NCBI GenBank assembly: GCA_021234155.1
Contig: JAJEKV010000025.1
Coordinates: 13,295,463 to 13,359,462 of the forward strand
DNA: 64,000 nucleotides
Reading direction: 5' to 3'
From: Isoetes taiwanensis
Taxonomy: Eukaryota > Streptophyta > Lycopodiopsida > Isoetales > Isoetaceae
A program made the translations under genes and the position numbers. The notes below the pieces were generated by a model, which was given only the letters and a program-made list of their open reading frames with translations, was not told the origin of the DNA and ran no database searches. How positions within the stretch are numbered: the stretch's first letter is position 1; each line of letters begins with the position of its first letter. This document shows, piece after piece, positions 1 to 10,903 of the stretch.

Positions 1-1237
1 CAGCATCACAGCCTCTCTCCGCTGCAGTAGCAGCTTGTGCCTCCTGCTAAATCATGATTCAACAAAAGTAAAAGGAAGAGGCTGCAGACAAGAACTAGGA
101 TAATGCAACTACCTAAGCTGCTATTTCTTCTGCAGTTTATTTGACAACAGGATGGTGATGGTCCAAAATGCTGGCCAAGTGAGCCTACTTTGAGATGTTT
201 GGAAAAGTCAGTAATTCGGCATTCGGATTAACCATGAACTGGGGAGAACCCTAACGCACTGGTAATAAATGTCGACCTTGTTAAGTAAGCTCTTCAAAAC
301 GCTTTTAAAACTTGAGCTCATGTTATCAACATATTTCGCAGGATCCTCGCAACACAATGCTCACGTGCAAAGAGAGAATCCCTAGCAAAAAGGGAGAAAA
401 CTTTCCTGAATGTGTATGCATGCTCATAATGTTTTCTCTCTTGCCAATGAAATATTACTTATATACATTTTATTCATGATAAACGCTGGTCCAAAACAGT
501 GAACTTCTGAATATAAGCTTGTGAATGTAGTGTTTTTTATCGATCGCCTTGATGACATATCAAATGCGTTGGTAACCGATCAAACCGTTGACTTGAAGGA
601 TTTAAGCATTTACATTAACAAGTCAACGAATTGAATCTTGGTAACCAATATGGCGGTATGTATAAATACCTCGGCATCAAATAGTTTTAGAGGTAAAAGC
701 CGATTGCGTAAATAAAATAATTTACAAATTCAAGAGCGGGAAGCAAAGGCGCAATAGACATTTATTAACCAATGTTTCCCCTCAACTGCTTTTATCTACT
801 TTCCATCACAAGAGGACTAGCCCCTCCCCTATGTTTACGGATGGCATTACTCAGGCATGAGATTTGTGCTTAACTTTGGGAAGGATAATTTCTAGGCAAG
901 CTGCGCATATAGTGGACCCTTTGGTTCGAGTTAGCGGGGAGAATAATTAACCTAAATTCAGCAGACTGGAAAGTATAAAGCACCCTCTGAAATGGATAAT
1001 TTCGGAGGCAAAATTGTTGAATGCAAACTGAAAGCTTATTTCAAGGAAACGGTCTTGACCTTTTGATAAATCAATATAGTGACATTAGTTGTGGGGGGTG
1101 CAAGGCGTGCCAAGAGGCTGACTATGGTAACTTATTATGCGGCTAAGGAATGCCAAGAAGGGCGTTGCTTAAAACCACGAAGTCAAATTATTCCGGTGGT
1201 GTAACGTGCCACCGACAAATTCGTTCTACGCTAATCT
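1..1237. other. Intergenic, no gene seen
   Basis: No open frame of note and no recognised repeat in this stretch. A TATA-like TATAAATA lies at about 661-668, but no coding sequence follows it that I recognise. A 14-bp string shared with exon 2 of the next gene (AGTGGACCCTTTGG near 911) is probably chance. Confidence 0.5.
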
Positions 1238-1240
1238 TTG

Positions 1241-1248
1241 CTATATAA
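1241..1248 (+). promoter_or_regulatory. TATA box upstream of Ole e 1-like gene
   Basis: CTATATAA lies 70-77 bp upstream of the ATG at 1318, a usual plant spacing allowing a short 5' leader of about 45 nt. It supports a transcription unit that once started here. Confidence 0.45.
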
Positions 1249-1317
1249 CACCCACAACCCGCACACCATTTTCATCTCATTCCTTTTCGTCTTCCTCCTA
1301 ATTTTCATAGTTGAGAG

Positions 1318-1870
1318 ATGGCAGCAAAAAAGCTTGTTTACTTCCTCCTTTTCGCAGCCCTTTTGCATCGGGGCCGCTTTTGGCGCCTTTAAATCGACAA
1401 AGGAGAAGACCTTGACGATAGCCTAAGACCCGGTCGCCGTTGGCAAGGTTGTTTGCTTCAAGTTAACATCGTATGACTTTGTCCCCTTGTTTGGTAAGTT
1501 GCTATTCCGACCCTATGTTTCTTAACTGTTTTGTTGATGAGCAGGATTACTGTCAAACTTAGTGGACCCTTTGGCTTCTCCAAGTCTCATGTTTTCTTAA
1601 CTGTTTTGTTGATGAACAGGGATTACAGTCAAACTTAGTGGACCCTTTGGCTTCTCCAAGTCTGGCTCCACCAACCTCAAAGGTGAATTCAGGATAAGGG
1701 GTGGTTCCTACAAGAATGCTCATCTCTACCGCCTCAAAGTTGAGGAGTTTACCTTGCCCTATGATTGCACAGTGCTTGCAATTTCTAACCCTGGTTCCTT
1801 GACCATCCCTCTCGGTGTCAAGGATAAAAAGGCATTTGCTCAAGTTGCTCCATTTGTGTATACTGCATAG
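1318..1870 (+). pseudogene. Ole e 1-like secreted protein, probably decayed
   Basis: Exon 1 begins with a typical signal peptide (MAAKKLVYFLLFAALL). A second block reads DPVAVGKVVCFKLTSYDF and ends at a GTAAGT donor at 1494. Exon 2 (1620-1870) reads GITVKLSGPFGFSKSG, then GEFRIRGGSYKNAHLYRL, and ends AQVAPFVYTA-stop. The order 'V-G-x-V-x-C, hydrophobic beta strands, G-x-F-x-I, C' resembles the small extracellular Ole e 1/pollen-allergen fold; that assignment is inference. The signal peptide and the DPVAVG block lie in different frames and a TAA codon sits directly before DPVAVG, so as read the gene is broken unless an unseen exon bridges them. The exon 1-exon 2 junction keeps frame (G|GG). 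A minus-strand open frame over exon 2 is only its shadow. Confidence 0.5.
1514..1663 (+). repeat. Tandem duplication spanning a splice acceptor
   Basis: About 75 bp (intron end, AG acceptor and first exon-2 codons) occur twice in a row, 1514-1588 and 1588-1663, with few differences. Only the second copy has CAG|GG and keeps the reading frame; the first has CAG|GA and would shift it. Confidence 0.8.
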
Positions 1871-3535
1871 AAGAAGGCAACGAGCATAGAAGAAAGTGTC
1901 ATGATCATTGCAAAAAAATAGTGCCTTGGCTATATATGTATGCAATAACGTTATGTGTCTTGGGTTATGTCATCATAATCTAAATTTATGTTTTGATGAA
2001 ATTATATAGTTATTGCCCTCTTGCTTTCTTAATGAGAATAATTTGCATTGTGGTAGGATATACAATCATGGAGTTTACGTGGGGCATGGAAAAGCTCTTT
2101 CATTTCCCATTCATGTTATTAATTCGTGGAAAAGCTCTTTCATTTTTCCATTCATGTTATTAATTCTTTCACTCACTTTGCAACTAAGCTCGACGCCTCC
2201 AACCTTGAGGCGCTCTCGAAGGCGAAGGCATTAAAAATTTCCATTAAATTGTCCACTATAGTTAAATATCAAAGCTTGGAAATGCCTTACATGGTGCTAA
2301 TGCTCACAACCTGAGGAACTTTTACCACTTATAAGTGTCGCATCAACTTTATGCTTTTAGATGTACTGGATCCACTCCAAAAGCTTTATTTTTTCTGAGT
2401 TGGCCTTTAATCAAAAAATAATGATGAATATGAGGAATTACAATAGCTAGACTAGATGTTAAGTAAGATCTTGAAAGATCAAACAAAAAGAAGTAGCCTC
2501 AAAGGTTAAACCTTAAAGGATGTTATACGTACCATGTAAGTTTTATCTTATATTTGAGCTAGTAAGTGGAACTAAAGCTGGAGTTCGATCAATTCGATGC
2601 AAGGGCCGCCCACGCGATCTCTTAACCTTTGCTTATTCAAATGCGCTCTGATGACGAGACGCACACTGGAGCGTTTCCAATACCTACATCAGCTCCCGCC
2701 GAAGCAATGGTAGCGGCTCCCACTCCAGTGTTAACCTAAGCCTGGACATCGCTGACGTGGCCCGTCTTCCGAACCGTACGTGAGCCTTCTAGCAGCCAAG
2801 GTCCTAAACTCTTTAAAAGTCTCATTTTATGAAGATAGCACTTTCATTCTCCAAGGCAACAAAGGTGTGACATTAAGAACTCACAAAGAACACAGAAACA
2901 CAAGGAACTCGCAGCGAACACAAATCATTGGCCGACTTCTCATTAATAATAAATGATACATAGATAAGAGTAAGGGCAATGGTGACAACTTCTCATTGGG
3001 AAAAAACTTCACCCTCTTGGGTTTTTGAGGAAATCCTAATGAGAAATTGTCGCCAACGACCTCGAAGATGCCTCAAAGGTTGGAGATGAGATATGGGCGA
3101 AGCCGAATATAAAATGCATCTGCTCGACAAGATGTGTGAAGTATCTGAAAAAGGGCAAAATAAATGAATACCCGTTAACCGTTAGGAAAAAATAAAGTAG
3201 ACATGCAGACCGTCAGCAAGCGATCACCTAATAAAAGAAAATAATATCTGAAATCAGAAGCACCTATGAGACGTTAGTATAAAATCAAATAATATAGAGA
3301 TATATAGGAAAAAGCATCATTTATAGGTGGAAAAAGAAAAAACAACATCACTCAATGGGTGGAAAATATATATATAGCATCATCCAGTGGGTAAAAAATC
3401 ACTAGCATTATCCAGGACTTGGAGAAAAGAAATATCATCACCTAGCAGGTAGCGAAAATAAGGGGAGATGAAGGTCTAGAGTGCCAAGGTCGGGGTGGAA
3501 TTCATGAGCTTAGTGATATGACAAAGGTGATAATG
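1871..3535. other. Gene-poor stretch with short repeats
   Basis: No gene recognised. It holds a 39-bp tandem repeat at 2087-2166 and, at about 3310-3440, degenerate repeats of the phrase 'CATCATCCAGTGGGTGGAAAA' type. The 2640-2950 part is of mixed base composition without a readable frame. Confidence 0.5.
2087..2166 (+). repeat. 39-bp direct tandem repeat, two copies
   Basis: The string beginning TGGAAAAGCTCTTTCATTT and ending TTATTAATTC occurs at 2087-2125 and again at 2127-2166, with one extra T in the second copy. Confidence 0.85.
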
Positions 3536-3571
3536 AGAATAGAATAGAATAGATTAGAATAGAATAGAATG
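3536..3571 (-). repeat. Pentanucleotide (ATTCT)n LINE tail
   Basis: Seven near-perfect AGAAT units on the plus strand. They are interpreted as the 3' tail of the minus-strand LINE because the LINE at 36.0 kb ends in the same pentamer. Confidence 0.75.
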
Positions 3572-3629
3572 TATTTTTATCGTCCACAGAGACCAATCGG
3601 CTTATGGGATCCATACAAGGCATATTAAT

Positions 3630-5026
3630 CATAGCTACCGGGAACCAAGTTCCGAACTTGGTTCCCGTTCCCAACTCCGTTCCCGAGGGTCCAAAGTTCT
3701 GGGAACTCCTCGCCAAGTTCCCACTACATGTGCTACCGGGAACTAAGTTCCGGACGAAGTTCCCATAAATGGGAACTTGAGTTCCCATAAATGGGAACTT
3801 GAGTTCCTGGTAGCAAAATTTTTTTAGCATTAAATTTACAAAGAAACGACAAAAAAGGTGTCGAAATACCAAAAAAAAATTTATTTTTTCTCCTTGTTTG
3901 TGGCTTTTGGCGGCCTGATGTCGGATCTGTGGCATTATGTCGGATCGAGACTACTGCTGCTAAAGTGTTGAAGGAGCCTACTATATCTTTTGGACTAGAG
4001 GAGCCTGTTGCCCTGCTACTGAACTCTGAACTCTAAAGATAAATTCATTTTAGCAAATCCAGAGAGTACTCCTCATTCTTTTATCTCTCATTCTCAAACG
4101 AAACACCTCTGCTGCAGGAGCTCTGCTCGGACCTCTGCTATGACCTCTGCTACAGGAGCTGCCCTCTGACTCTGTTATCTGGCTGGAGTAGTGGAGACTA
4201 CTAGAGCCTGCTGTCTGTGCCATCAAAATCTTTGAGAGGAGAGCATAAAATTTGTAAGCTTTTTGATGCAAACTTGTAAGCATAGATTTGTAAGTGGCGA
4301 TATGTAGACCTTTCTGGTCGTGTCATTTCATCCTTTTGTTTGCTTTTATCCTACTCGGAGAAATAGCGTGATCATATTGATATGTAGATCAAATAAATGA
4401 TAACCATATTAAGGGAATAATATAAGGCAATCATGTCTTTTTTTGTCCCTTTTATCTGAATGTTTGGATGCTCACAAGATCAAGAATTCAAAATGATGCC
4501 AAAGTATGACATGAAAGAATCAGCAGAATGATCTTACAATAAAGGGAAAAAAAAATTTAGGACAGTTGATGCTTAGAGATATATGCTAAATATTGAGAGA
4601 ACTCGGAAAGCTTCTGAATGCACCTTGAAAGCTCATGATAAAACTATATGCTCTTTTGCAATAACAAGTATTTATAGTGACTGTCTAGCAGGCTCTCATT
4701 TTAGTCACAAATCTCACAACATTATGAGCATCAATACACACAAGTTGGCCATTATGATGTGCAAACATATCTGATATTCAGAAGCAAAGAGAAAGAGAAC
4801 CAAACTCTTGATGAACGTTAAAGAATGATTTTATCTATTACTTTCACCCATCACTATGTATTTCACATTTTTTCGTTCCAAGTGTTCTGTGATAATCTGT
4901 ATACAAAGGGAACTCCAAAACCGTCTTCACTTTTAAAAAAATTAGAAAGTTGGACGTTCCCGTTCCCTATTCGTTCTCGTTCCCGTTCCCAAATTTGGGT
5001 CCAAGTTCCCGTTCCGAGTAGCATTG
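3630..5026. mobile_element. Non-autonomous hAT-type transposon, 1397 bp
   Basis: The left end reads CATAGCTACCGGGAAC and the right end, reverse-complemented, CAATGCTACTCGGAAC: imperfect terminal inverted repeats starting with CA, as in many hAT elements. Both sides are flanked directly by the 8-bp sequence ATATTAAT (3622-3629 and 5027-5034), the target-site length of hAT. The subterminal zones are full of GGGAAC/GTTCCC motifs in both orientations (3640-3815 and 4950-5020), including an 83-bp palindromic block at 3732-3814. Inside there is only a 57-codon Ser/Arg-rich frame on the minus strand (about 4050-4220) and AT-rich DNA, with no transposase domain. It would therefore have needed a transposase supplied elsewhere. 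Insertion was into the LINE 3' end. Confidence 0.8.
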
Positions 5027-5540
5027 ATATTAATGTCAGGATTAAAAAACCCCTACCCCGAAGGGTTTTTGAGAGAAAAATCTTAACATTATAATAAGTA
5101 TGCTGGTATACTGTACAATTATATACAACAATTCAGGACCGCCCCGAAGGGCATAGTTGACTTTGTGTGTCCATAACCTCCAGAAGATATGAATCTAACA
5201 AGCCCGCTGAGGTTATGTTCAACAACACATGCAACGGCTTATGATCAAATGCTGGGCAGGTTTGAAGGTGTGACGTTCATTCTCAATGGCCCTCTGTTGG
5301 CAACACTGACAGATCCTGTCCTCACGTGCCTCTTGAGTCCATCGACCTCAATAGGGAGATGATGTACACTCGTGCAAATGAAAGCTATCACTCTGCACTT
5401 CTTCATGGACAAAGGGGTGCGCAAGTAGTATTGTGGGCCTCTTGTGAACAAAGGGTACTCAAAAATGTAAAATCTAAACAAGGTTTTAATGACAATATAA
5501 AAGGCGGCAAGGACAAGGATGTTGCCAATAATCCTTCTAG

Positions 5541-6448
5541 TGATAAATCAGGAAGTCGTATAAAGCAGCCGTACAATTGCCAACATAATGATAGATGTCA
5601 GAGCAGTGTCTCCAAAAGGAAGGTAACAAAGTAACATAATTAGAGAAAAAAAGAGGGGGGAGGAAGGAAACAAAATCACAACCGGGCAACAACCCATAAA
5701 ATATAAAATCGAATTTTTTTTTGCATATTGGCCCAAAATGAGCTCCTCACGAATTCATACAGCAACTCTTTGTACAAAGGGTGTAAATTCTATAGTGGTG
5801 TACAGAAAGCACTGTCCGGACATGTGCTTTATGTGCTGAAAGCGCTTAGTATCTCCTGGACGTGTGACGTCCAACCGAATTAAAACAGAATTGGCATGCA
5901 CCAAGAATAGTATATGCAATTCCGGAATGGCAGGGATCAGTGACTAGGATCTCCAAAGACGCGGGAACTCCGTTGGCGGGGAGGATGGATGGAGTTTCCT
6001 TTAGTGGTTGGCGGGAGAAATCAGAATTCAGAATTGCAATTAGAGAATTGCAATACCAATTCATACAATTCGAACAAATTTTGCATTGTTTTAATTGAAT
6101 TTTCAATTTGGAATTGTAATTGGAGTCGTGAAATTTGTCTCGTGAATTTCAATGGAAAGCTCCTCTGAAAGCATCGATTCAACTAGAAGAAGGATTTTCT
6201 TGCAAATTCAAGCTGAAAATAGAAGAAAATCCCGAGAAAGGAAGAGATAGAGAGAGAAGGAAAACAATCCTCCTTCCAATACCAAAGATTGTGGTGTTTT
6301 GAGTGAAAGAAGATTACAGGAATTGTCGAAGAATTTGGAAGATTATTTCAACTCCAATAAGGTCTTGTAACCTTTTTTTTTCGGTTTAATAAAATCAAAA
6401 TATCTTGCATCCAAAAAAAAAAAAAAATTACAAATACTTTTGCCTCGA
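5541..6448. other. No gene; AT-rich palindromes and a poly(A) stretch
   Basis: At 6010-6120 short inverted motifs (GAATTGCAATT and relatives) recur. At 6386 AATAAA is followed 20 bp later by a run of about 15 A (6413-6427), which looks like the polyadenylated 3' end of a retrocopied transcript whose body (about 6130-6412) I cannot identify. The next element starts right after it. Confidence 0.45.
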
Positions 6449-9386
6449 ATGTGGACAAAGGGAAGTTAGCATCGAGATTCTTCAAGAAGATTAAACATCT
6501 TCCACTCGATGTTGATGTAGCAGATCCAAACGAAAATGCCCTTATGAGGGATTTAATTTTGAATGTGAAAGAGACTTTTCAAGCTCAAAAATATGATAGA
6601 AATACTGATATTCTTCAAGCAAAAAGGAGTACACTGCAAATGGCTGCATCTTCAACAAAGGGAGTGAATCAATCAGCAATAGCAAGGCTTCTATCTATTC
6701 CAAGAAGAACTGTGGCAAGAGCATTTCAGAGATGTGTGTATGCAGAATTTGAAGCAGGTCCCTGGTCAATGTTTCAGAGGAGATAAAGGTCTGATGCACT
6801 TTCAGATGAAGCAATAGGTAAGATAAAGAATTTTTGGGATGAGAATACTAGGATCTCGCCATATAAAAAACATGTGAGAAAACATGTTAGTGAAACAGGT
6901 GAAAAGATTGACCATCCTATTCATTTGTTGGAGGTGACACAAGTAAGCACATTCTGCCTCTTTTTTTTTCTGTATTTTGCATGATATTGTTGTTGAATCT
7001 GTGTTATGATTAGTTGCAGTTTTATCTTCAATTCAGGAAAGAGTATCCTGAGATCAATATATGCTAGCAAACTTTTGAGAAGCTTAAACCCAGCTATATT
7101 AGGAGATTGCAAGAAAGAGAGACTTGCTGCTGCCAGTACTACATGCACCTTGATTTTGTCATGCAGGCAATTAATAACATGAGGTCTGATCCTTATGGTG
7201 TGCACAAAGATCGCAAATGCGCATGCAGAGTATGTGGTCCAGGTCCAACATGCAATGCTAAGGACAATATTTTCAAATCTAACAAGTGAGTATTGGAGAA
7301 ATGTGGTATGCCCCAAAGTAGAAGCAGATGAATGGCACAAACATGCATGTTTGATGCAGACCTGCAAGAAATGTGGTCTCAAGAGGTAAGTTATTAACAT
7401 AGCTCATATATATTGTTTATAACTTTTCATTTCTATGATATCTAGATAACATATCTCATATATTGTTTAGCTTTTCATTTCTATGATATCTAGCTTCAAT
7501 ATTCTCTTACAGTACTTTCTCTAATCCACTTTATACAGGATTCCAAAGTGTCCAAGGGAAACAAATAAATCATTAGAACACCTGGTCGATTGGAAAGTTT
7601 TTTAAAAAGTTAGTGTTGAGTTTGTGTTAGAAGGATCACGTCATTTATACTAATTTGTTGATTCTACTACTTGCAGCAAGAAGCTGTTTCTAAGAGAAAC
7701 CCTAAGAAGAAACCAACTAAAGTTACAAGATTGGCCTACAAGACTGGTACCCCTTTTGAATTTCAGGAATATGCAAGAAAAACAATGGCAGCATTTGTGC
7801 CACATAACTACAAGGCTCATTGGCAAGAAAACAATTCAGACAATGTTTGGCAAGTTTTGGAGAAGACACAATAGTTTCTGTAATTGACTTTGCAGAAAAC
7901 TATGGTTTTAAAGTTCAGCAGGATGCGCAATCATGTCATTGGCACACTGACCAGGTATCAATTTTTGTCCATATCACTTACAGGTTTGGAAGGAAAGAAG
8001 AGGTGGATGGCAATGACATCAAGAAGAAAAGAAAAGATATGAAGCAAAAAGATGATAACAGAGAAATTATAAAAGAGTGTCACTTCTATATTTCAGATGA
8101 GAAGTCTCATGACACTGAATTTATACAGCATTACCTCTTAAAACATGCCACTTGGTTGGAGTTAAATGGTATTCAATATTCCAAGCATTACGTATGGTCA
8201 GATGGTTGTTCATCTCAATTTAAGTCTTCAAGACCATTCTATTTCTTGGGTAGATGGTACAGAGATCTTGGGAAGGAGATTATTTGGAATTTCTTTGCCA
8301 CCGCATGGGAAAAGGTGAGCATGATGGCCAAGGAGCAGTGGTAAAAAGATTTTTCACAAAGGAACAACTGAAGTATAATGGGAGAAAACTCCAGTGTGCT
8401 GCAGATGTCGTTCGATTTTTAAATGAATTCTTTACCAACAGCTCATCTGATTCCGATATACACAGGTAAGTCTGCACTTGTAGCACTTGAAGCACTTAGA
8501 CCTATATTTTATAATAATTATTGTGCATGATTTTTATGTATGTTTGGTGATACTTTACTAGTTTTGTACATGTTGAAGGCCATTTATGTACAAATATAAC
8601 ATTTTGAACTTTTTTTTTTGTTATTGGAATGTCTACTTACCTGTACAACACTTACAATACTTACAGCAGTTAAGCACTTACAACACTTGATTAATTGTTG
8701 CCTGCAAGTACTTTTGGGAAATTGATCCTCATAGTATAGATAGATCAGAAAGGTATGATGCTCAGACTCTCAAAGGGACAACTAAAATTCATTGCATCAG
8801 GCCTTTTGATAGAGAAAATCCTTTGAAGCTTGCACATAGACCTTTGTCATGTTTTTGCATGTCTTGCCAGCAAGGGAAATGGGATTCCTGTAGCACTAAA
8901 TCTCGTATAGGAGGTTGGGAGACAAATGAGTTGGTCCCAAAAAGAGCAGAAGTGCAGGAAATTCCTGACAATGAGGTTGAGTCTGAAGACGAGGAGATTG
9001 ATAGTGAAGATGATGGTGACCATGATCTGATCAGTTCTAATGTAGAAGTAGGGGACAATTTTGCAGTGAATGCAGAAGAAGACAATGCTGAGGGTGTAGA
9101 CTTTTATGTCCTGAAATGTATTGAGACAAAGAACACATTACTAGATTATTATGAAGATGGATGGGGCAATGTTTTTGGAATTGGTGAGGTCATACTTTCT
9201 GGCTACTATTACAAACAATTGGAAGGAGAATTAAGTTTTCAACTTCTTTTAGACAAACCACTGGCCACAGTGTACAGCCACCTCGTTAGGATTTGCAAAT
9301 TTGACATGACTTTGGTGAAAGACAACCTGTATAGTATGGATGAGCAGACATGCCAACAGATAATGAGCAGCCTGCCTTCAAGTTGA
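6449..9386 (+). mobile_element. DDE-type transposase-like gene, intron-containing, decayed
   Basis: Several exons can be read. 6451-6941 encodes an N-terminal region with a helix-turn-helix-like stretch (GVNQSAIARLLSIPRRTVAR). 7038-7387 encodes a Cys-rich module with ETCCCQYY, RKCACRVCGPGPTC and CKKCG. 7677-8465 encodes the core, with VIDFAENYGF, VWSDGCSSQFKS and, after a frame change, GKGEHDGQGAVVKR. 8709-9386 encodes an acidic C-terminal part ending SSLPSS. GT-AG introns fit at about 6943, 7388 and 8466-8708. The D...D...D/E pattern suggests an RNase-H-fold transposase; I cannot name the superfamily with certainty. At least two in-frame stops and two or three frame changes interrupt it, so it is inactive here. 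The true start was not found; it may lie on an upstream exon. The neighbouring NIF gene is convergent and starts only 168 bp past the stop. Confidence 0.55.
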
Positions 9387-9553
9387 TAACAGTTTAGAAG
9401 CAGCAATTGTGCAAAGAAGATAAAAATATTCATTGATAACTTACTAAGTATATCCAGATCCAAAGGATATATCAAAATGTATACAAAATTGGCCAGCCTA
9501 CATGAACAACAAAAATGGCTGGCTGTCAGTTGACTATTTACAATTTGTTTCAC

Positions 9554-10543
9554 CTAACTATTTACAAATTGTTTCAGGCGTTGCAAGGCAGAGTTGTTGA
9601 TGAACTTGCTATCTGCCTGTTCAGTCAGCCACTTCACAAATGTAGAGTAATAGAGATCAAAAGAAACCTGATGAGGGACTGTTAACATTGCTGCATCCAA
9701 CCTCTCAAGAATGTCCACGACCTCCATATCAAAGAAATCCACATATTGTGCTCTCTTCAATAATGTCTTCCAGTTATCATCCATTGCAAGTTGATACAAC
9801 AATGGAAATATGGAATCCACTAGCAAACTTGAACTTGACTTAAATTCTTCAATCCTCATGCTTGCTGCAATAACAGTTGTATAAGGTGGAGACAAGAATG
9901 TCTTATAAACTGAGTCATCAACCAAAATACATCTTTCAGTATATTGAGGAAACTGGCAGTACACCTTTTCCAAAGGTTTCATGAACACTGGTTTGTCAAC
10001 ATGTCCAGGTAACGTGAAAGGCATTTTGTCACAAAACTCTTGTCCCCAAATAAAAACAAACCTGTGTATAAGTAATGGACACAACTTCTGTAACACCTCC
10101 TTTGTATTGAAAGCAGTCATAGATGACCATATAGCCAAGTCATAGTAAACACTTACTTTGTTTAAAAATTCTGTAACACCAGGCCTAAATAAAACTATCT
10201 TGTTTTTTGTATACTCTATAATGTGTAGGCCATGTATTTCAAGTTTTTCAGACTTTGAATATGTTTTAACCAAAACACCATTAAGGTCCATAATCAATAG
10301 CTTTCTACTCACCATGATATCTCTGCTATGTGCTGCTTTACTTGTTGAACCTGCTGGCTCAACACTTGCTGGCAAACTTGCTGGCTCAACACTTGTTTCA
10401 AATGTCTTGGCAACTGTATCAACACAATGTTGAACCATTGTTGGCTGAACTATATTTGCCTCAACTATATTTTGTGGAACAAAAGCTGGCTCAACACTTG
10501 TTTCAAATGTCTTAGCAATTGTATCAACACAATGTTGAACCAT
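9554..10543 (-). CDS. NIF/FCP1-like HAD-domain protein, 329 aa
   Basis: A single uninterrupted frame. Residues 1-70 are a low-complexity tail carrying a 35-residue direct repeat (MVQHCVDT.AKTFETSVEPA twice). From about residue 80 follows an NLI-interacting-factor/FCP1-type HAD domain: KLLIMDLNGVLVKTY (motif I), FRPGVTEFLNK, DLAIWSSMTAFN (motif II area), CILVDDSVYK (motif III/IV) and a C-terminal helical part. The family dephosphorylates Ser/Thr, classically the RNA polymerase II C-terminal domain, using DxDx(T/V). Here motif I is D-L-N-G, so the second Asp (general acid/base) is Asn at about residue 88 and catalysis may be weak or lost; I recall plant relatives with the same D-L-N-G form. It is intact although flanked by transposon debris, and may be cargo or a host gene. 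The start is the first Met; Met77 next to the domain is an alternative. Confidence 0.75.
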   Translation of the reverse strand: MVQHCVDTIAKTFETSVEPAFVPQNIVEANIVQPTMVQHCVDTVAKTFETSVEPASLPASVEPAGSTSKAAHSRDIMVSRKLLIMDLNGVLVKTYSKSEKLEIHGLHIIEYTKNKIVLFRPGVTEFLNKVSVYYDLAIWSSMTAFNTKEVLQKLCPLLIHRFVFIWGQEFCDKMPFTLPGHVDKPVFMKPLEKVYCQFPQYTERCILVDDSVYKTFLSPPYTTVIAASMRIEEFKSSSSLLVDSIFPLLYQLAMDDNWKTLLKRAQYVDFFDMEVVDILERLDAAMLTVPHQVSFDLYYSTFVKWLTEQADSKFINNSALQRLKQFVNS

Positions 10544-10546
10544 TGT
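10380..10546 (-). repeat. 62-bp duplication inside the NIF-like gene
   Basis: Two copies (10380-10441 and 10485-10546, period 105 bp = 35 codons) differ at only a few positions, indicating a recent in-frame duplication. It gives the duplicated N-terminal tail of the protein. Confidence 0.85.
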
Positions 10547-10616
10547 CAGAGTTTCATTAAAGTTGGAATTATGAAGACAAGTTGGAATAATTTTTATATA
10601 GTATACCTTGGAGGGT

Positions 10617-10871
10617 TATGTATACCTCAATACTTATAGTATGGTTATGTGTATTACAAAAGGTTATGTATACCTGTTGCATACTAGTATACCTCAATAC
10701 ATATAGTATGGTTATGTGTATTACAAAAGGTTATGTATACCTGATAACAATAAGATTACAATAAGATAACAATAAGAGTACAACCAGATTACAATAAGAT
10801 AACAAGTACTATTATTTTACTATTACTTATATTACGGTTGTGTGTATTACAAAAGGTTATGTGTACCTGTT
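10617..10871 (+). repeat. Tandem about 70-bp AT-rich repeats
   Basis: The unit ending GGTTATGTGTATTACAAAAG plus GTTATGTATACCTG occurs at 10617-10676 and 10688-10743, with a partial third at about 10826-10871. ACAATAAGATAACAATAAG-type triplet runs lie between copies two and three. The array lies between the NIF gene and the small-gene cluster; it could be subterminal transposon repeats or a regulatory array. Confidence 0.75.
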
Positions 10872-10903
10872 GTATACTAACACAACCAGATTACAATAAG
10901 CTA

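Larger units (their letters stand above)
3536..5540 (-). mobile_element. 3' end of a LINE with (ATTCT)n tail, split by a hAT
   Basis: Read on the minus strand, 5481-5240 encodes a LINE ORF2 C-terminus: HHLPIEVDGLKRHV followed in another frame by REDRICQCCQQRAIENERH, the C-x2-C...H type knuckle of many non-LTR retrotransposons. Further 3' come GACATTAAT, about 60 bp of unique sequence and a tail of seven ATTCT-type pentamers (3536-3571). The plus-strand LINE at 31.4-36.0 kb ends in the same way (CCTCGGGG...GACATTAAT then TATTC pentamers), so both belong to one lineage. A 1.4-kb hAT element (3630-5026) interrupts the 3' region. The 5' extent is unknown; I see nothing convincing above about 5540. 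The copy is truncated and has at least one frame change. Confidence 0.6.

Noticed and set aside
1559-1945. 128-codon minus-strand frame over Ole e 1-like exon 2
   Set aside because: Antisense shadow of the exon; no domain, and the plus strand has splice sites and a protein pattern.
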